Shown here: piece by piece, positions 8,343-16,527 of the stretch
Layout of the letters: each line of letters opens with the position of its first letter
Position numbering within the stretch: position 1 is the stretch's first letter
Assembly (NCBI RefSeq): GCF_000745775.1
Contig: NZ_JQJY01000001.1
Span: forward strand, 310,001-374,000
Origin: Flavobacterium sp. ASV13
GTDB lineage: Bacteria; Bacteroidota; Bacteroidia; Flavobacteriales; Flavobacteriaceae
DNA: 64,000 nucleotides
Direction of reading: 5' to 3'
Position numbers and translations under genes: made by a program
Notes under the pieces: generated by a model
Seen by the model: only the letters and a program-made list of their open reading frames with translations
The model's database searches: none
What the model was told of the DNA's origin: nothing

Positions 8343-9100
8343 TCATTTCGTTAGGTATTGTTTTTTTAACTTTACTGATCATTTTGCTTGTGATATTCTT
8401 TTATTTCCTTAAAAAGAAAAACACTTATTTGGTTGAAAAAATGGAGTCAGAACTCTATTTTCAATCGGAATTAATTAAAACCCGAATTGAGATAAAAGAT
8501 CAGACACTCAGCGAAATAAGTAAAGAACTTCATGATAATATAGGCCAAATCATTTCCGTAGGCATTATGCAGCTCAATATCTATTTGGACAGCGGAAAAT
8601 CTATTAAAGCCAATGAACTTCAGGATCTTAAAGAAATACTCGCCAAATCATTAGATGAAATAAGAATTTTATCCCGAATCATTAATAAAGACAATTTACT
8701 ACACAGCAATTTCATCGAAGCCATTAAACAGGATTTGGAGCGCATAAAAAAACTGAAAAACATACAGTATAAATACAATCTTACGGGTGAAATTCCGAAG
8801 ATTAGTCGAGAACATGATTTGTTCATTTATCGAATTTTTCAGGAAGCATTGCACAACAGCTTAAAACATTCGCACAGTGATTTATTTGAAGTAAACATCA
8901 GCACTGTTAACACCGTTTTCCGATTAGAAATAAAGGATTTCGGAATTGGTTATGATGCCAATCAGATAAATTCTGGAATAGGTTTAAACAACATGAAATT
9001 AAGAGCCAAATTGATTGGCGCTAATTTAATTATGGAATCAGATTCATCAGGAACAACTGTAACTTTAGAATACCCCTTAACCCTAACCAATGAAACCTAA
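8315..9100 (+). CDS. Sensor histidine kinase, NarL/HisKA_3 type
   Basis: I prefer the ATG at 8315 (261 residues). The longer frame begins with TTG at 8294, deep inside the previous gene. One N-terminal membrane segment (residues 7-32) is followed by a HisKA_3 dimerisation helix with the phospho-acceptor His73 in SKELHDNIGQ. A HATPase_c domain then has its N box near FQEALHNSLKHS and a G box in DFGIGYDANQINSGIGLNNM. It should autophosphorylate and pass phosphate to the response regulator encoded 11 bp inside its 3' end. The short input region suggests that sensing is done by the upstream 7-TM protein. Confidence 0.85.
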   Translation: MERKEIQLLVISLGIVFLTLLIILLVIFFYFLKKKNTYLVEKMESELYFQSELIKTRIEIKDQTLSEISKELHDNIGQIISVGIMQLNIYLDSGKSIKANELQDLKEILAKSLDEIRILSRIINKDNLLHSNFIEAIKQDLERIKKLKNIQYKYNLTGEIPKISREHDLFIYRIFQEALHNSLKHSHSDLFEVNISTVNTVFRLEIKDFGIGYDANQINSGIGLNNMKLRAKLIGANLIMESDSSGTTVTLEYPLTLTNET

Positions 9101-9740
9101 CACTAAAAACCGAATTATTATTGTAGATGATCATCAGCTTTTTTCGCAATCTCTGGAACTTTTAATCAACAGTTTCAAAGGTTTTGAAGTAATTAACCGC
9201 TTTGAAAATGGTAAATTATTTGTTTCCTATTTGCAGGAACATGCTAACGCTGATGTCGATTTAATTTTATTAGATGTGAATATGCCTGTTTTAGATGGTG
9301 TAAGCACAATGAAATGGATTAAAGAAAATAGACCCGACTTAAAAGTTATTGCACTGTCTGTAAATGATGATGAAGAAATCATCATCAAAATGATTACAAA
9401 CGGTGCCAAAGGTTATCTCCTAAAAGATACTTCGCCCGAAATATTTAAAGAAGCTATAATTTCTGTTATTGAAAAAGGTTTTTATTTTACCGAATTAGTT
9501 TCAGGCATGCTGGTCAAAAAAGCAAATACCGATTCAAAAAAAATCAATTTAAAAGAAAAGGAAATTGTTTTTATAAAACATGCCTGTACTGAAAAAACGT
9601 ATAAAGAAATTGCTTCAGAAATGTGCTTAAGTCCAAAAACAATTGATGGATACCGAGAATGTCTATTTGACAAACTCGAAATCAAAACCCGAATTGGATT
9701 GGTACTTTACGCAATCAAAAATAAAATCGTTCTAGTTTAA
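9090..9740 (+). CDS. Response regulator, NarL/LuxR family
   Basis: The 216-residue protein has a receiver domain (residues 7-125) with acidic pair DD13-14, phosphorylation site Asp62 in LILLDVNMP, and switch residues ALSVNDDEE and KGYLLKD. A LuxR-type helix-turn-helix follows (about 150-212, EIASEMCLSPKTIDGYRECLFDKL). It is translationally linked to the kinase by an 11-bp overlap. The likely target is the divergent 6983-to-921 operon or its own promoter region with the TACCCT/AGGGTA repeat, but this is inference. The gene ends 1 bp before the converging apt gene. Confidence 0.9.
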   Translation: MKPNTKNRIIIVDDHQLFSQSLELLINSFKGFEVINRFENGKLFVSYLQEHANADVDLILLDVNMPVLDGVSTMKWIKENRPDLKVIALSVNDDEEIIIKMITNGAKGYLLKDTSPEIFKEAIISVIEKGFYFTELVSGMLVKKANTDSKKINLKEKEIVFIKHACTEKTYKEIASEMCLSPKTIDGYRECLFDKLEIKTRIGLVLYAIKNKIVLV

Positions 9741-9741
9741 A

Positions 9742-10254
9742 TTAATAGGTAATCGCAGAAAATATCGGATATTCTTTTATTTTTTCTCTACCATTAAGAA
9801 AAGATAATTCCATCAGAAAATTGCATTGTACGATTTCGCCTCCTAAACGTTCTACCAATTCGCAAACGGCTTTTGCAGTGCCGCCGGTTGCCAAAACATC
9901 ATCATGAATTAAAATACGGTCTCCTTTTTTAATGGCATCTGTATGCATTTCTAAGCTGTCTGTACCATATTCAAGTTCATAAGAAGCTGCAATTGTTTCA
10001 TAAGGCAGTTTTTTAGGTTTACGAACCGGAATAAAACCAGCATTTAATTCCTGAGCTAATAAAATTCCGAAGAAAAAACCTCGGCTTTCTGCGCCAACAA
10101 CCTTATCAATTTTCTGATCTTTTAAAGAATTTACCAAAACCGAAAGGCATTCTTGTCTTGCAATTGGGTCATTTAAGAGCGGAGTAATATCTTTAAACAA
10201 AATTCCTTCTTTTGGAAAACCTTGAATATCACGTATATAATTTTCTATCTTCAT
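9742..10254 (-). CDS. apt: Adenine phosphoribosyltransferase
   Basis: This 170-residue enzyme converts adenine and PRPP to AMP in purine salvage. The start MKIENYIRDIQGFPKEGILFKDITPLL and the PRPP-binding loop RILIHDDVLATGGTAKA (residues about 113-129) are diagnostic, and the length is normal for Apt. It is transcribed toward the response regulator with no gap. Upstream it faces the tRNA-Arg promoter region. Confidence 0.96.
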   Translation of the reverse strand: MKIENYIRDIQGFPKEGILFKDITPLLNDPIARQECLSVLVNSLKDQKIDKVVGAESRGFFFGILLAQELNAGFIPVRKPKKLPYETIAASYELEYGTDSLEMHTDAIKKGDRILIHDDVLATGGTAKAVCELVERLGGEIVQCNFLMELSFLNGREKIKEYPIFSAITY

Positions 10255-10281
10255 TTTTTTTTATTTTTATCGTATTTTATG

Positions 10282-10312
10282 TTTGTATATCTCACATTTA
10301 TGTCTATCTTTG
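10282..10312 (+). promoter_or_regulatory. Bacteroidota-type promoter of tRNA-Arg
   Basis: TTTG at 10282-10285, exactly 19 bp of spacer, and TATCTTTG at 10305-10312 match the Bacteroidota primary-sigma consensus (-33 TTTG, -7 TAnnTTTG). The predicted transcription start is near 10318, about 50 nt before the mature tRNA. Confidence 0.85.
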
Positions 10313-10369
10313 CACCCGCAATAAGCAATCAACAAAGCTACAAAAAATAGCCTAATTGATAACAAAAAA

Positions 10370-10443
10370 GGCCTCGTGGCGCAACTGAATAGCGCATCTG
10401 ATTACGGCTCAGAAGGTTACTGGTTTGAATCCAGTCGAGGTCA
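10370..10443 (+). tRNA. tRNA-Arg (anticodon ACG)
   Basis: The 74 nt fold into a complete cloverleaf. The acceptor stem pairs GGCCTCG with CGAGGTC plus discriminator A. The D arm is GCGC...GCGC, the anticodon stem TCTGA/TCAGA has loop TTACGGC (anticodon ACG), and the T arm ACTGG/CCAGT has loop TTTGAAT. CCA is not encoded. The tRNA is intact, although its 3' end is the left boundary of a series of repeats that copy its last bases and its terminator, as expected for an integration hot spot that regenerates the gene. Confidence 0.95.
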
Positions 10444-10681
10444 CTCTTAAAAAAACGTTAAAACATCAGTTTTAGCGTTTTTTTTATGCTTTTTCGTATG
10501 ATTTAACCCGCTTTAACTTAAAAATATAAGCGGTTTGTAAATCTTGTAAAGTTAACTCTACGAGACACAAACCTCACTTAAAATCCTGTAAACATTAACT
10601 TAAAGAAATTTCATTATTATTATGATAACAAAATTTTATGCTTATGGAAAACTTTAATTTAGTGCAGAATCGGTTCATTTA
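10435..10681 (+). repeat. att-like repeat copy A: tRNA-Arg 3' end, terminator and right arm
   Basis: Copy A begins inside the tRNA (core GGTCACTCTTAAAAAAACG from 10439). It continues through the terminator into a right arm with ATTTAACCCGCTTTAACTT and GGTTTGTAAATC, ending near AACATTAACT at 10600. The motif TGCAGAATCGGTTCATTTA follows at 10663-10681. The left arm present in copies B to F is replaced here by the tRNA itself. The small ORF found after copies B, D and F is absent, apparently deleted between the right arm and the TGCAGAATCGG motif. I interpret this as the chromosome-proximal att junction. Confidence 0.75.
10449..10485 (+). terminator. Rho-independent terminator of tRNA-Arg
   Basis: The stem AACGTTAAAAC / GTTTTAGCGTT (10454-10464 with 10469-10479, one T-G pair) has an ATCA loop and is followed by a T-run. 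The same hairpin is copied in the five repeats further right. Base changes on both arms there (AACG/CGTT versus AAG/CTT, and AAAC/GTTT versus AAAT/ATTT) keep the stem paired. Confidence 0.85.
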
Positions 10682-10776
10682 GCCTTAGTACTAAATTAAT
10701 TGCCGCATAAGCTTATTATTTGCAAACTTTGATTTTTAAACATGGTTTATTGCAAGATATTGTAAAGCGCTTTACC

Positions 10777-11217
10777 TTATCTTAAGTTGCTTAATGCGTT
10801 GTCAAGCATTAATTTTTCCTGCATACAATCTTGTTTTAGCGAGTCAAGAGTATGCTCTAAATCAGGATCGTAATCTTCTATATGAGTTGCAAAAATGCGG
10901 ATGTTTTGAACTTTATTTTTAAAACGATCAAGGTGCTGCTGCGCTTCATCAATACACCTGCCTATATACAGGCGTTCATCCTGCGGGTGATACTCTATCT
11001 GGTCATTCTGTTGCTGAATTATCAACTTTGCCGAATTCATGATGCTGTCTGACTGCTTATCCAATAAAAACCATTTTTTTAATGTCTTGTCATCAATGTT
11101 TGAAAAGTGGACTGAATTGAGATCACTGCTGTTTTCGTTTGAATCTGTCCAATCCTTTTTCTGACAGGAGTATAACAGCGCGACACTGAGGATAAGTAAC
11201 ATAATCCTTGTATTCAT
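10777..11217 (-). CDS. Putative lipoprotein, paralogue of the 25101-25541 product
   Basis: This 146-residue protein begins with a lipoprotein signal peptide (MNTRIMLLILSVALLYSC, lipobox LLYSC). The mature part is helical and charged, with a KTLKKWFLLDKQSDSIM segment and a C-terminal block HTLDSLKQDCMQEKLMLDNAL. Both blocks recur in the lipoprotein at 25101-25541 (QTLRKWFSFNREADSLI and HTLDSLRVDYLQEKIKLEAAL), so the two are clear paralogues within one cassette. The function is unknown. It is probably anchored in the cell envelope as part of the stress island. Confidence 0.7.
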   Translation of the reverse strand: MNTRIMLLILSVALLYSCQKKDWTDSNENSSDLNSVHFSNIDDKTLKKWFLLDKQSDSIMNSAKLIIQQQNDQIEYHPQDERLYIGRCIDEAQQHLDRFKNKVQNIRIFATHIEDYDPDLEHTLDSLKQDCMQEKLMLDNALSNLR

Positions 11218-11289
11218 AATTTGATTTTTTTATTTTTAATATTTTCCTTAATTCCTAAATAAAATAAGTAATTTCAAATCGGAAAACTT

Positions 11290-12144
11290 TCATTTTTTAG
11301 TGCTCTTTTTAGAAGTCAATTCTTTTCCTTTTACCTTTGGCAATATAACTTTTTCTATTACCGGAAGATTCTCTGGCAAAGTTTCTCCCGTCTTTTCAAT
11401 TGCTCGACGTATTTTTGATCCTACTGCAAAATGGATGCTATTAGCATCAACATTATCATTGGCTTTATCATTATTGAGCAATTCAGCAGTTTGTTTTACT
11501 CGCAATAAATTCACTGCCAGCTCAGCGCTGTCCATATGATCCAGAATATTCTCATCAGGATCAAGTTCTCTTAGTTCGCGAATTGCTTTTACATCGAGCC
11601 CTCCATAAAGTCCTCTATATCCATGATTTTGAAATAATGCATAATCTTTTGGTTTTATGATGCCTGCTTGGCGTGCTGCTCCTGCAAGCTGAAGGTTATA
11701 TTTAGAGAGTTCATTTCGAAGAAAAACCCTTCTCTTCTTTACAATTTTTAAACTATTTTGTCTTTGTAATGCACTGATTTCGGCAAATCGGGTCTGCGTT
11801 GCCAGATAAGTCTGTGCTATCGCTACAGGCTTTAATGCAGGATCTGAATTTTGTATTACAAGATAGCATGCGTATCGAGACAGATTTATATCCTCACTTT
11901 CAAAAGCGCCATTTTTCTGTGTTTTTTTAACTGCAATTTCCTTAAAATGATGCTCCTGCTTTTGTCCCGCATTCCTGCAGGCTGTTTCAGCTTTTTTAAT
12001 AACAGGCAAGAATAATTTAAAATCAGCATAACCTAACTGCCCCGCAAGTTCCTTTGAACTCCAAAACTCATTGCCTGCTTTATCAAACCTGCGCATTTTG
12101 TCAAAAACTGATATACTTCTTTTTGGTGATTTTTTTGTTTTCAT
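11290..12144 (-). CDS. dinD: DNA damage-inducible protein D-like
   Basis: This 284-residue protein matches the DinD family from memory. The BRO-N-like N-terminal part reads FDKAGNEFWSSKELAGQLGYADFKLFLPVIKKAETAC, followed by LSRYACYLVIQNSDP and QTYLATQTRFAEI. The C-terminal half has FQNHGYRGLYGGLDVKAIRELR and ILDHMDSAELAVNLLR. DinD of Escherichia coli is SOS-induced and reported to inhibit RecA filaments, and the same role here is inferred. The tail is Lys-rich. It is divergent from the PEP-synthase-like gene at 12387 and shares an intergenic region with two TGA-N6-TCA palindromes. Confidence 0.85.
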   Translation of the reverse strand: MKTKKSPKRSISVFDKMRRFDKAGNEFWSSKELAGQLGYADFKLFLPVIKKAETACRNAGQKQEHHFKEIAVKKTQKNGAFESEDINLSRYACYLVIQNSDPALKPVAIAQTYLATQTRFAEISALQRQNSLKIVKKRRVFLRNELSKYNLQLAGAARQAGIIKPKDYALFQNHGYRGLYGGLDVKAIRELRELDPDENILDHMDSAELAVNLLRVKQTAELLNNDKANDNVDANSIHFAVGSKIRRAIEKTGETLPENLPVIEKVILPKVKGKELTSKKSTKK

Positions 12145-12245
12145 AATACTCTAGAATAACATCTGCAATAAAATAGAATCAGCTCATTACCTGATTTGGC
12201 ATTAACTGATACAGCAAATTTCATCAATAAACCAGTGCGCAAAAA

Positions 12246-12341
12246 TGACCTTCATCACAAAACTAAATTCTCTTCACAAAAAGTAAAAATTAGGATTATG
12301 ACCCATATCATTTTAAACTGCGCCGTGATGTATTACTTTTA
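12246..12341 (+). promoter_or_regulatory. Two CRP/FNR-like boxes and a -7 element upstream of the PEP-synthase-like gene
   Basis: TGACCTTCATCA (12246-12257) and TGACCCATATCA (12299-12310) fit the CRP/FNR dyad TGA-N6-TCA. TACTTTTA at 12334-12341 is a near match to the Bacteroidota -7 element. The nearer box would then be centred about 42 bp upstream of the start, a class II activator position. Binding by the CRP-type regulator at 14837 is inferred. Confidence 0.55.
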
Positions 12342-12386
12342 GATTATTATAACCAACATAAGCTGCAAATTGATTCAACAAATAAA

Positions 12387-13376
12387 ATGGAAGAGCTGAT
12401 TTTAAAATTTAGCGAAATAGGCATTGATAATATAAATAAAGTTGGACGAAAAAATGCCAATTTGGGCGAGATGTACAACAACCTTTCTTCGAAAGGGATT
12501 CGGATTCCGGATGGGTTTGCTATTACAGCAAAAGCATACAAGTATTTTATAGAATATAATAAGCTCCGCAGCCCGCTGCAGGAACTTATGACCCAATTAG
12601 ACAATATCGATCTTTCCAATTTAGCGGAAATCGGGTCAAAAGCAAGAAAACTGATCCTTGAGGGCAGATTTCCGTTGGATCTTGAAACAAGCATAACAAC
12701 TGCTTACAATTGTTTGTCGGAAAATAAAAAAAGAGATATTGTGGTGGCGGTACGAAGCAGTCCTTCTGCAGAAAATCACTTTATCGACAGTTTTTCTGGA
12801 CTTCACGATTCCTTTCTCAACATAAAAGGTATTGTCCCATTGGTATATGCCGTGAAGTGCTGCTTTGCGTCGCTCTACACAGACAGGGCAATTAAACACA
12901 GACATAATATATGTTTTGATCACAACAAAGTATTTCTCTCTGTTGGAATACAAAAGATGGTGCGCTCTGATCTTGGCTGCTCTGGAATCGGTTTTACCAT
13001 TGAGCCCAAATCAGCATTACCTGGCATGGTGCACATTGCCGGAACATGGGGATTCGGTGAAACTATAGCAGAAGAAATGGTTGCTCCTGATGAATTTATT
13101 ATATTTAAAAATTCTCTTAAAAACAACAAGAAAGCGATATTGCAAAAAAAGCTTGGCAGCAAAAGCAAAATCCTAGTATCTAATGAAAATGCTTCTGGCA
13201 TCAACTCCACTGTTCTGAAAATAACACCACGAAAATACACAGAAAGATTTATACTTGAAGATCCGGAAATTGAGAATCTGGCAAGATGGGCTATAATACT
13301 TGAAGACTATTTTCAAAAACCTGTTGATTTCGAGTGGGCAAAAGATGGGCTTAGTAGTGAACTCTATATCATTTAG
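12387..13376 (+). CDS. Stand-alone PEP synthase / PPDK-type ATP-grasp domain protein
   Basis: The 329-residue product corresponds only to the N-terminal ATP-binding domain of phosphoenolpyruvate synthase (PPDK_N). KVGRKNANLGEMYNNL opens the domain, VAVRSSPSAE is the VRSSA-type motif, and FEWAKDGLSSELYII is its usual end. The protein stops exactly where full enzymes continue with QARPET. The phospho-histidine swivel domain and the PEP/pyruvate barrel are missing, and I see no continuation downstream. It cannot make PEP alone and may phosphorylate something else. PEP-synthase-like genes occur in low-oxygen stress islands of other bacteria. Confidence 0.8.
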   Translation: MEELILKFSEIGIDNINKVGRKNANLGEMYNNLSSKGIRIPDGFAITAKAYKYFIEYNKLRSPLQELMTQLDNIDLSNLAEIGSKARKLILEGRFPLDLETSITTAYNCLSENKKRDIVVAVRSSPSAENHFIDSFSGLHDSFLNIKGIVPLVYAVKCCFASLYTDRAIKHRHNICFDHNKVFLSVGIQKMVRSDLGCSGIGFTIEPKSALPGMVHIAGTWGFGETIAEEMVAPDEFIIFKNSLKNNKKAILQKKLGSKSKILVSNENASGINSTVLKITPRKYTERFILEDPEIENLARWAIILEDYFQKPVDFEWAKDGLSSELYII

Positions 13377-13652
13377 TACTCCTACTACTCCTTTAAATTA
13401 CTTACTTCTGCTAAAAAAATAAGCACTTTAATAAATTATGCCTCTGATGAGCTTATAAATAGTACAAAAGATATAAATTTTTACTTCTCCAAATTGAGGT
13501 AATAAAAATTTGTCGCGCCATGAGGCATCTATTAAAAAAAAAAGAGTGAAAAATTCAAAAAAAACGGTTGCATTTTCAACATTTTCATAACGCACAACAT
13601 TGATTATAAAAAACATTTAACGATATTTGTTAGTGTATAATTCCAATGGCAG

Positions 13653-14840
13653 ATGAAAAACCAAGCACTTTTAAATGCTATAATTGAAAATGCAATAGAC
13701 GGGATCATTACAATTAATGACAAAGGTATTGTAGAGTCGATAAATCCGTCAGCTTGCCGGCTTTTTTTATATGAGCCCCAAGATGTTATCGGAAAAAACA
13801 TCTCCATTCTGATGCCTTCACCCGACCGGGAAAAGCATGATTCCTATCTTGAAAGCTACAAGTCTTCGGGAGTGCCCCATGTTATTGGTCATGGAAGGGA
13901 TGTGTTGGGACGAAAAAAAGACGGCAATATATTTCCTTTCCGTCTTGGTGTGAGTGAAGTCAAATTTGAGGATACAAGAATTTTTGCAGGTTTTATACAC
14001 GATTTAAGCCATCAGAAAGAAGCAGAAAACCGCCTGATGCAATATACACAGCATCTGGAGGAGCTGGTAAAAGACCGCACTATCATATTAAATGAGACTA
14101 TCGAGGCTCTCACAAATGCCAAAGAGGAAGTAAGTACTACTCTGGAAAAAGAAAAAGAACTTCATCAAATAAAGAGCAGGCTTTTATCAATGGCCTCCCA
14201 CGAATTCAGGACCCCGCTGAGCACCATCCAGCTTTCTTCCTCCTTGATGCAGCGCTATGCCGAAGGATTGAACAGCCCAAAGATTGACGCTCATCTGCTG
14301 AAAATAAAAAGCGCCGTAGCCAATTTGACCGTTATACTGGATGATTTTCTTCTTCTTGAAAAAGCGGAATCCAATAAAATAACAATTCAGCTTTCGTGTT
14401 TTGATCTTTACGTCTTTATTAAGGAATTATTGGGAGAGCTCAAGCTGCTCACCAAAAAAAAACAGAAAATAATCAGCAGGCCCAATAACGAAATCACGCT
14501 GGTAAAACTAGACAAAAACCTTCTTAAAAACTGCATCATCAATCTGGTTTCCAATGCTATAAAATACTCAGGAGAGGAAACAGAAATTGAAATTTGGACC
14601 ACCCTTGACAGTAATAAGATAACCATCAATGTTAAGGATAACGGCATCGGGATACCACAGGAAGACCACGAGCATCTGTTTGAAGCCTTTTTCAGGGCCC
14701 ATAATACAGGAAATATTCCGGGCACCGGTCTGGGACTCCATATAGTTTCACGTTATGTAAAAATTATGAACGGCTCCATATCCTTTAAAAGTGCCGTTGA
14801 TAAAGGAACCTTGTTTACCATTGAACTGCCGCGTATATGA
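13653..14840 (+). CDS. PAS-domain sensor histidine kinase, FixL-like
   Basis: The 395-residue kinase has one N-terminal PAS domain (residues 5-120), a coiled linker, a HisKA domain with His183 in ASHEFRTPLS, and a HATPase_c domain (NGIGIPQEDHEHLFE, GTGLGLHIV). The PAS segment KHDSYLESYKSSGVPHVIGHGR aligns with the haem pocket of FixL. His62 matches the haem ligand His200 of Bradyrhizobium FixL, and Arg82 the oxygen-signalling Arg220, while Arg206 is replaced by Ser68. It has no membrane segment, so it would be a cytoplasmic oxygen or redox sensor. The next gene overlaps by 4 bp. Confidence 0.82.
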   Translation: MKNQALLNAIIENAIDGIITINDKGIVESINPSACRLFLYEPQDVIGKNISILMPSPDREKHDSYLESYKSSGVPHVIGHGRDVLGRKKDGNIFPFRLGVSEVKFEDTRIFAGFIHDLSHQKEAENRLMQYTQHLEELVKDRTIILNETIEALTNAKEEVSTTLEKEKELHQIKSRLLSMASHEFRTPLSTIQLSSSLMQRYAEGLNSPKIDAHLLKIKSAVANLTVILDDFLLLEKAESNKITIQLSCFDLYVFIKELLGELKLLTKKKQKIISRPNNEITLVKLDKNLLKNCIINLVSNAIKYSGEETEIEIWTTLDSNKITINVKDNGIGIPQEDHEHLFEAFFRAHNTGNIPGTGLGLHIVSRYVKIMNGSISFKSAVDKGTLFTIELPRI

Positions 14841-15886
14841 ATAAAGTGCTTATTATTGAAGATAATGACAATATCAGGGAAAATGTTGTCGAAATACTGG
14901 AACTTTCAGGCTATGAGGTTTTTTCAGCTGAAAATGGAAAAAAAGGAGTTGAATTGGCCCTCAAAACCATTCCTGATATAGTCCTATGTGATATAATGAT
15001 GCCCGAACTCGATGGTTACGGCGTAGTGCACATTCTGCATAAAAATCCGCAGACATTGGCAATTCCCATCATCTTTTTAACCGCTAAAGCAGAAAGGGCC
15101 GATCTTCGGAAAGGCATGGAACTTGGCATTGACGACTATCTGACAAAACCATTTGATGACTTGGAACTTCTACAAGCTATAGAAGCAAGGCTCAAAAAAA
15201 AAGAGACACTCGAGCTATTTTATGGACAGACCCCCGAGAACCTCGATACAATAATTTCAAAAGAAGACGGACTATCGAAACTTAAGGAAATCATGCTCGA
15301 GAGGAGTTCCAGAAAGTATAAAAAAAGCCAGTATATCCATTATGAAGGTGATCGGGTTGCAGGTATTTACTACATCATTAGCGGAAAAGTCAAAACAGTG
15401 AAGCTCACAGAAGAAGGCCGTGAACTTATTACTGGCATTTATAAAGAAAATGATTATCTGGACATCAGTGTATTATTTACAAATGATACTTATAAGGATA
15501 CCACTATCGCTCTGGAGGAAACAGAACTCAGCTTCCTTCCTATTGAACAGCTTGACAAGCTGCTGTTTCTTTATCCTGATGTAGGAGCTAAATTTATCAA
15601 GATCCTTTCCAATGATATGAAGGACAAGGAATCCCGCCTATTGCAGATTGCCTATATGTCGGTCAGAAAAAGAATTGCCCAAGCAATCGTCCAATTATTG
15701 CAGCAACACAGTAATGACGGCTGCACCATCAAATTCAGTCGCGATGATTTGGCCGCATTTTCAGGCACCTCACCTGAAACGGTAAGCCGAACATTAAGCG
15801 ATTTTAAGGAAGAGGGATTAATTGAAAAAACTTCAGGGGCAATCCGTATTCTAAATCTGGAAAAACTCAGCAAAATCAAAAACTGA
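14837..15886 (+). CDS. Response regulator with CRP/FNR-type DNA-binding output
   Basis: This 349-residue fusion joins a receiver domain (1-122, phosphorylation site Asp52 in IVLCDIMMPELDG) to a cyclic-nucleotide-binding fold (about 145-265, YHYEGDRVAGIYYIISGKVK) and a Crp-type winged helix (about 275-345, FSRDDLAAFSGTSPETVSRTL). It overlaps the kinase gene by ATGA and is its obvious partner. CRP/FNR proteins bind TGA-N6-TCA dyads, and such dyads recur in the island promoters, so this is the best candidate master regulator. No FNR-type N-terminal cysteine cluster is visible. Confidence 0.88.
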   Translation: MNKVLIIEDNDNIRENVVEILELSGYEVFSAENGKKGVELALKTIPDIVLCDIMMPELDGYGVVHILHKNPQTLAIPIIFLTAKAERADLRKGMELGIDDYLTKPFDDLELLQAIEARLKKKETLELFYGQTPENLDTIISKEDGLSKLKEIMLERSSRKYKKSQYIHYEGDRVAGIYYIISGKVKTVKLTEEGRELITGIYKENDYLDISVLFTNDTYKDTTIALEETELSFLPIEQLDKLLFLYPDVGAKFIKILSNDMKDKESRLLQIAYMSVRKRIAQAIVQLLQQHSNDGCTIKFSRDDLAAFSGTSPETVSRTLSDFKEEGLIEKTSGAIRILNLEKLSKIKN

Positions 15887-15896
15887 ATTTCAATTA

Positions 15897-15961
15897 TGAT
15901 CGAGATCACGTAATGCAGTGATTACTCTCATTCTTCAAACCGCCAATACGTTGTATTTTTG
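15897..15961 (+). promoter_or_regulatory. CRP/FNR-like box and -7 element of hsp20
   Basis: TGATCGAGATCA (15897-15908) is a near-perfect dyad. TATTTTTG (15954-15961) is a full match to TAnnTTTG, while no good -33 TTTG is present, as expected for an activator-dependent promoter. The box would centre about 64 bp upstream of the start. Confidence 0.6.
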
Positions 15962-16002
15962 AGTAATTCATTTCAGAATGTTTAACTTAAATTTATTACA
16001 CC

Positions 16003-16455
16003 ATGACAACACTTGTTCCAACAAAGAAGAAAAATAGCAACGGCCTTGGCATTTTTGAAGATTTTTTTACCGATCGTTTTCTTGATATTCCATCTTTTTT
16101 TGCATTTGCGAATCAAAATGGTGCATCGATGCCTCAGGCAAATATCATTGAAAACAATGCTGATTTTGAAATTGAAATCGCTGCGCCAGGTCTTACAAGT
16201 AAAGACTTTAAGGCTGAAATAAAAAATGGCGTTTTGAACATTAGTGCGCAAAAAGAAGAGGAATCTGAACAGGAAGATAAAAATTTTAGAAAAAAAGAAT
16301 TTTCCTTTACCTCTTTCAGCCGCTCTTTTGTACTGCCTGAAAATATAGCAGAAGATAAAATCGATGCTAAATATAATAACGGGGTCCTAAAACTGACCCT
16401 TCCTAAAAAGAAAAGCAGTCCCGAAAAACCGGTGCAGCAAATTGCAATTAACTGA
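16003..16455 (+). CDS. hsp20: Hsp20/alpha-crystallin family small heat-shock protein
   Basis: The 150-residue ATP-independent chaperone has a variable N-terminus (LFTDRF-type FFTDRFLDIP) and an alpha-crystallin domain (about 43-140: ANIIENNADFEIEIAAPGLTSKDFKAEIKNGVLNISA). The conserved NGVLKLTLPKK block closes the domain. Hsp20 holds unfolding proteins in solution under heat or oxygen stress. It is probably activated through the dyad at 15897 by the upstream CRP-type regulator. Confidence 0.93.
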   Translation: MTTLVPTKKKNSNGLGIFEDFFTDRFLDIPSFFAFANQNGASMPQANIIENNADFEIEIAAPGLTSKDFKAEIKNGVLNISAQKEEESEQEDKNFRKKEFSFTSFSRSFVLPENIAEDKIDAKYNNGVLKLTLPKKKSSPEKPVQQIAIN

Positions 16456-16527
16456 CTCTGAATCGGGATGTCCCACATACCATCCCGATTTTTAGCATCA
16501 AGCCCATTGAGAACCAAACCGCCTGTT

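Noticed and set aside
12402..13240. Several minus-strand ORFs across the PEP-synthase-like gene
   Set aside because: They are shadows of the plus-strand gene, which has clear domain motifs. The opposite frames have none and no promoter.
16468..16527. Upstream extension of the ATP-cone protein
   Set aside because: The extra 20 residues show no ATP-cone homology, and the ATG at 16528 begins exactly at the domain, so the shorter start is preferred.
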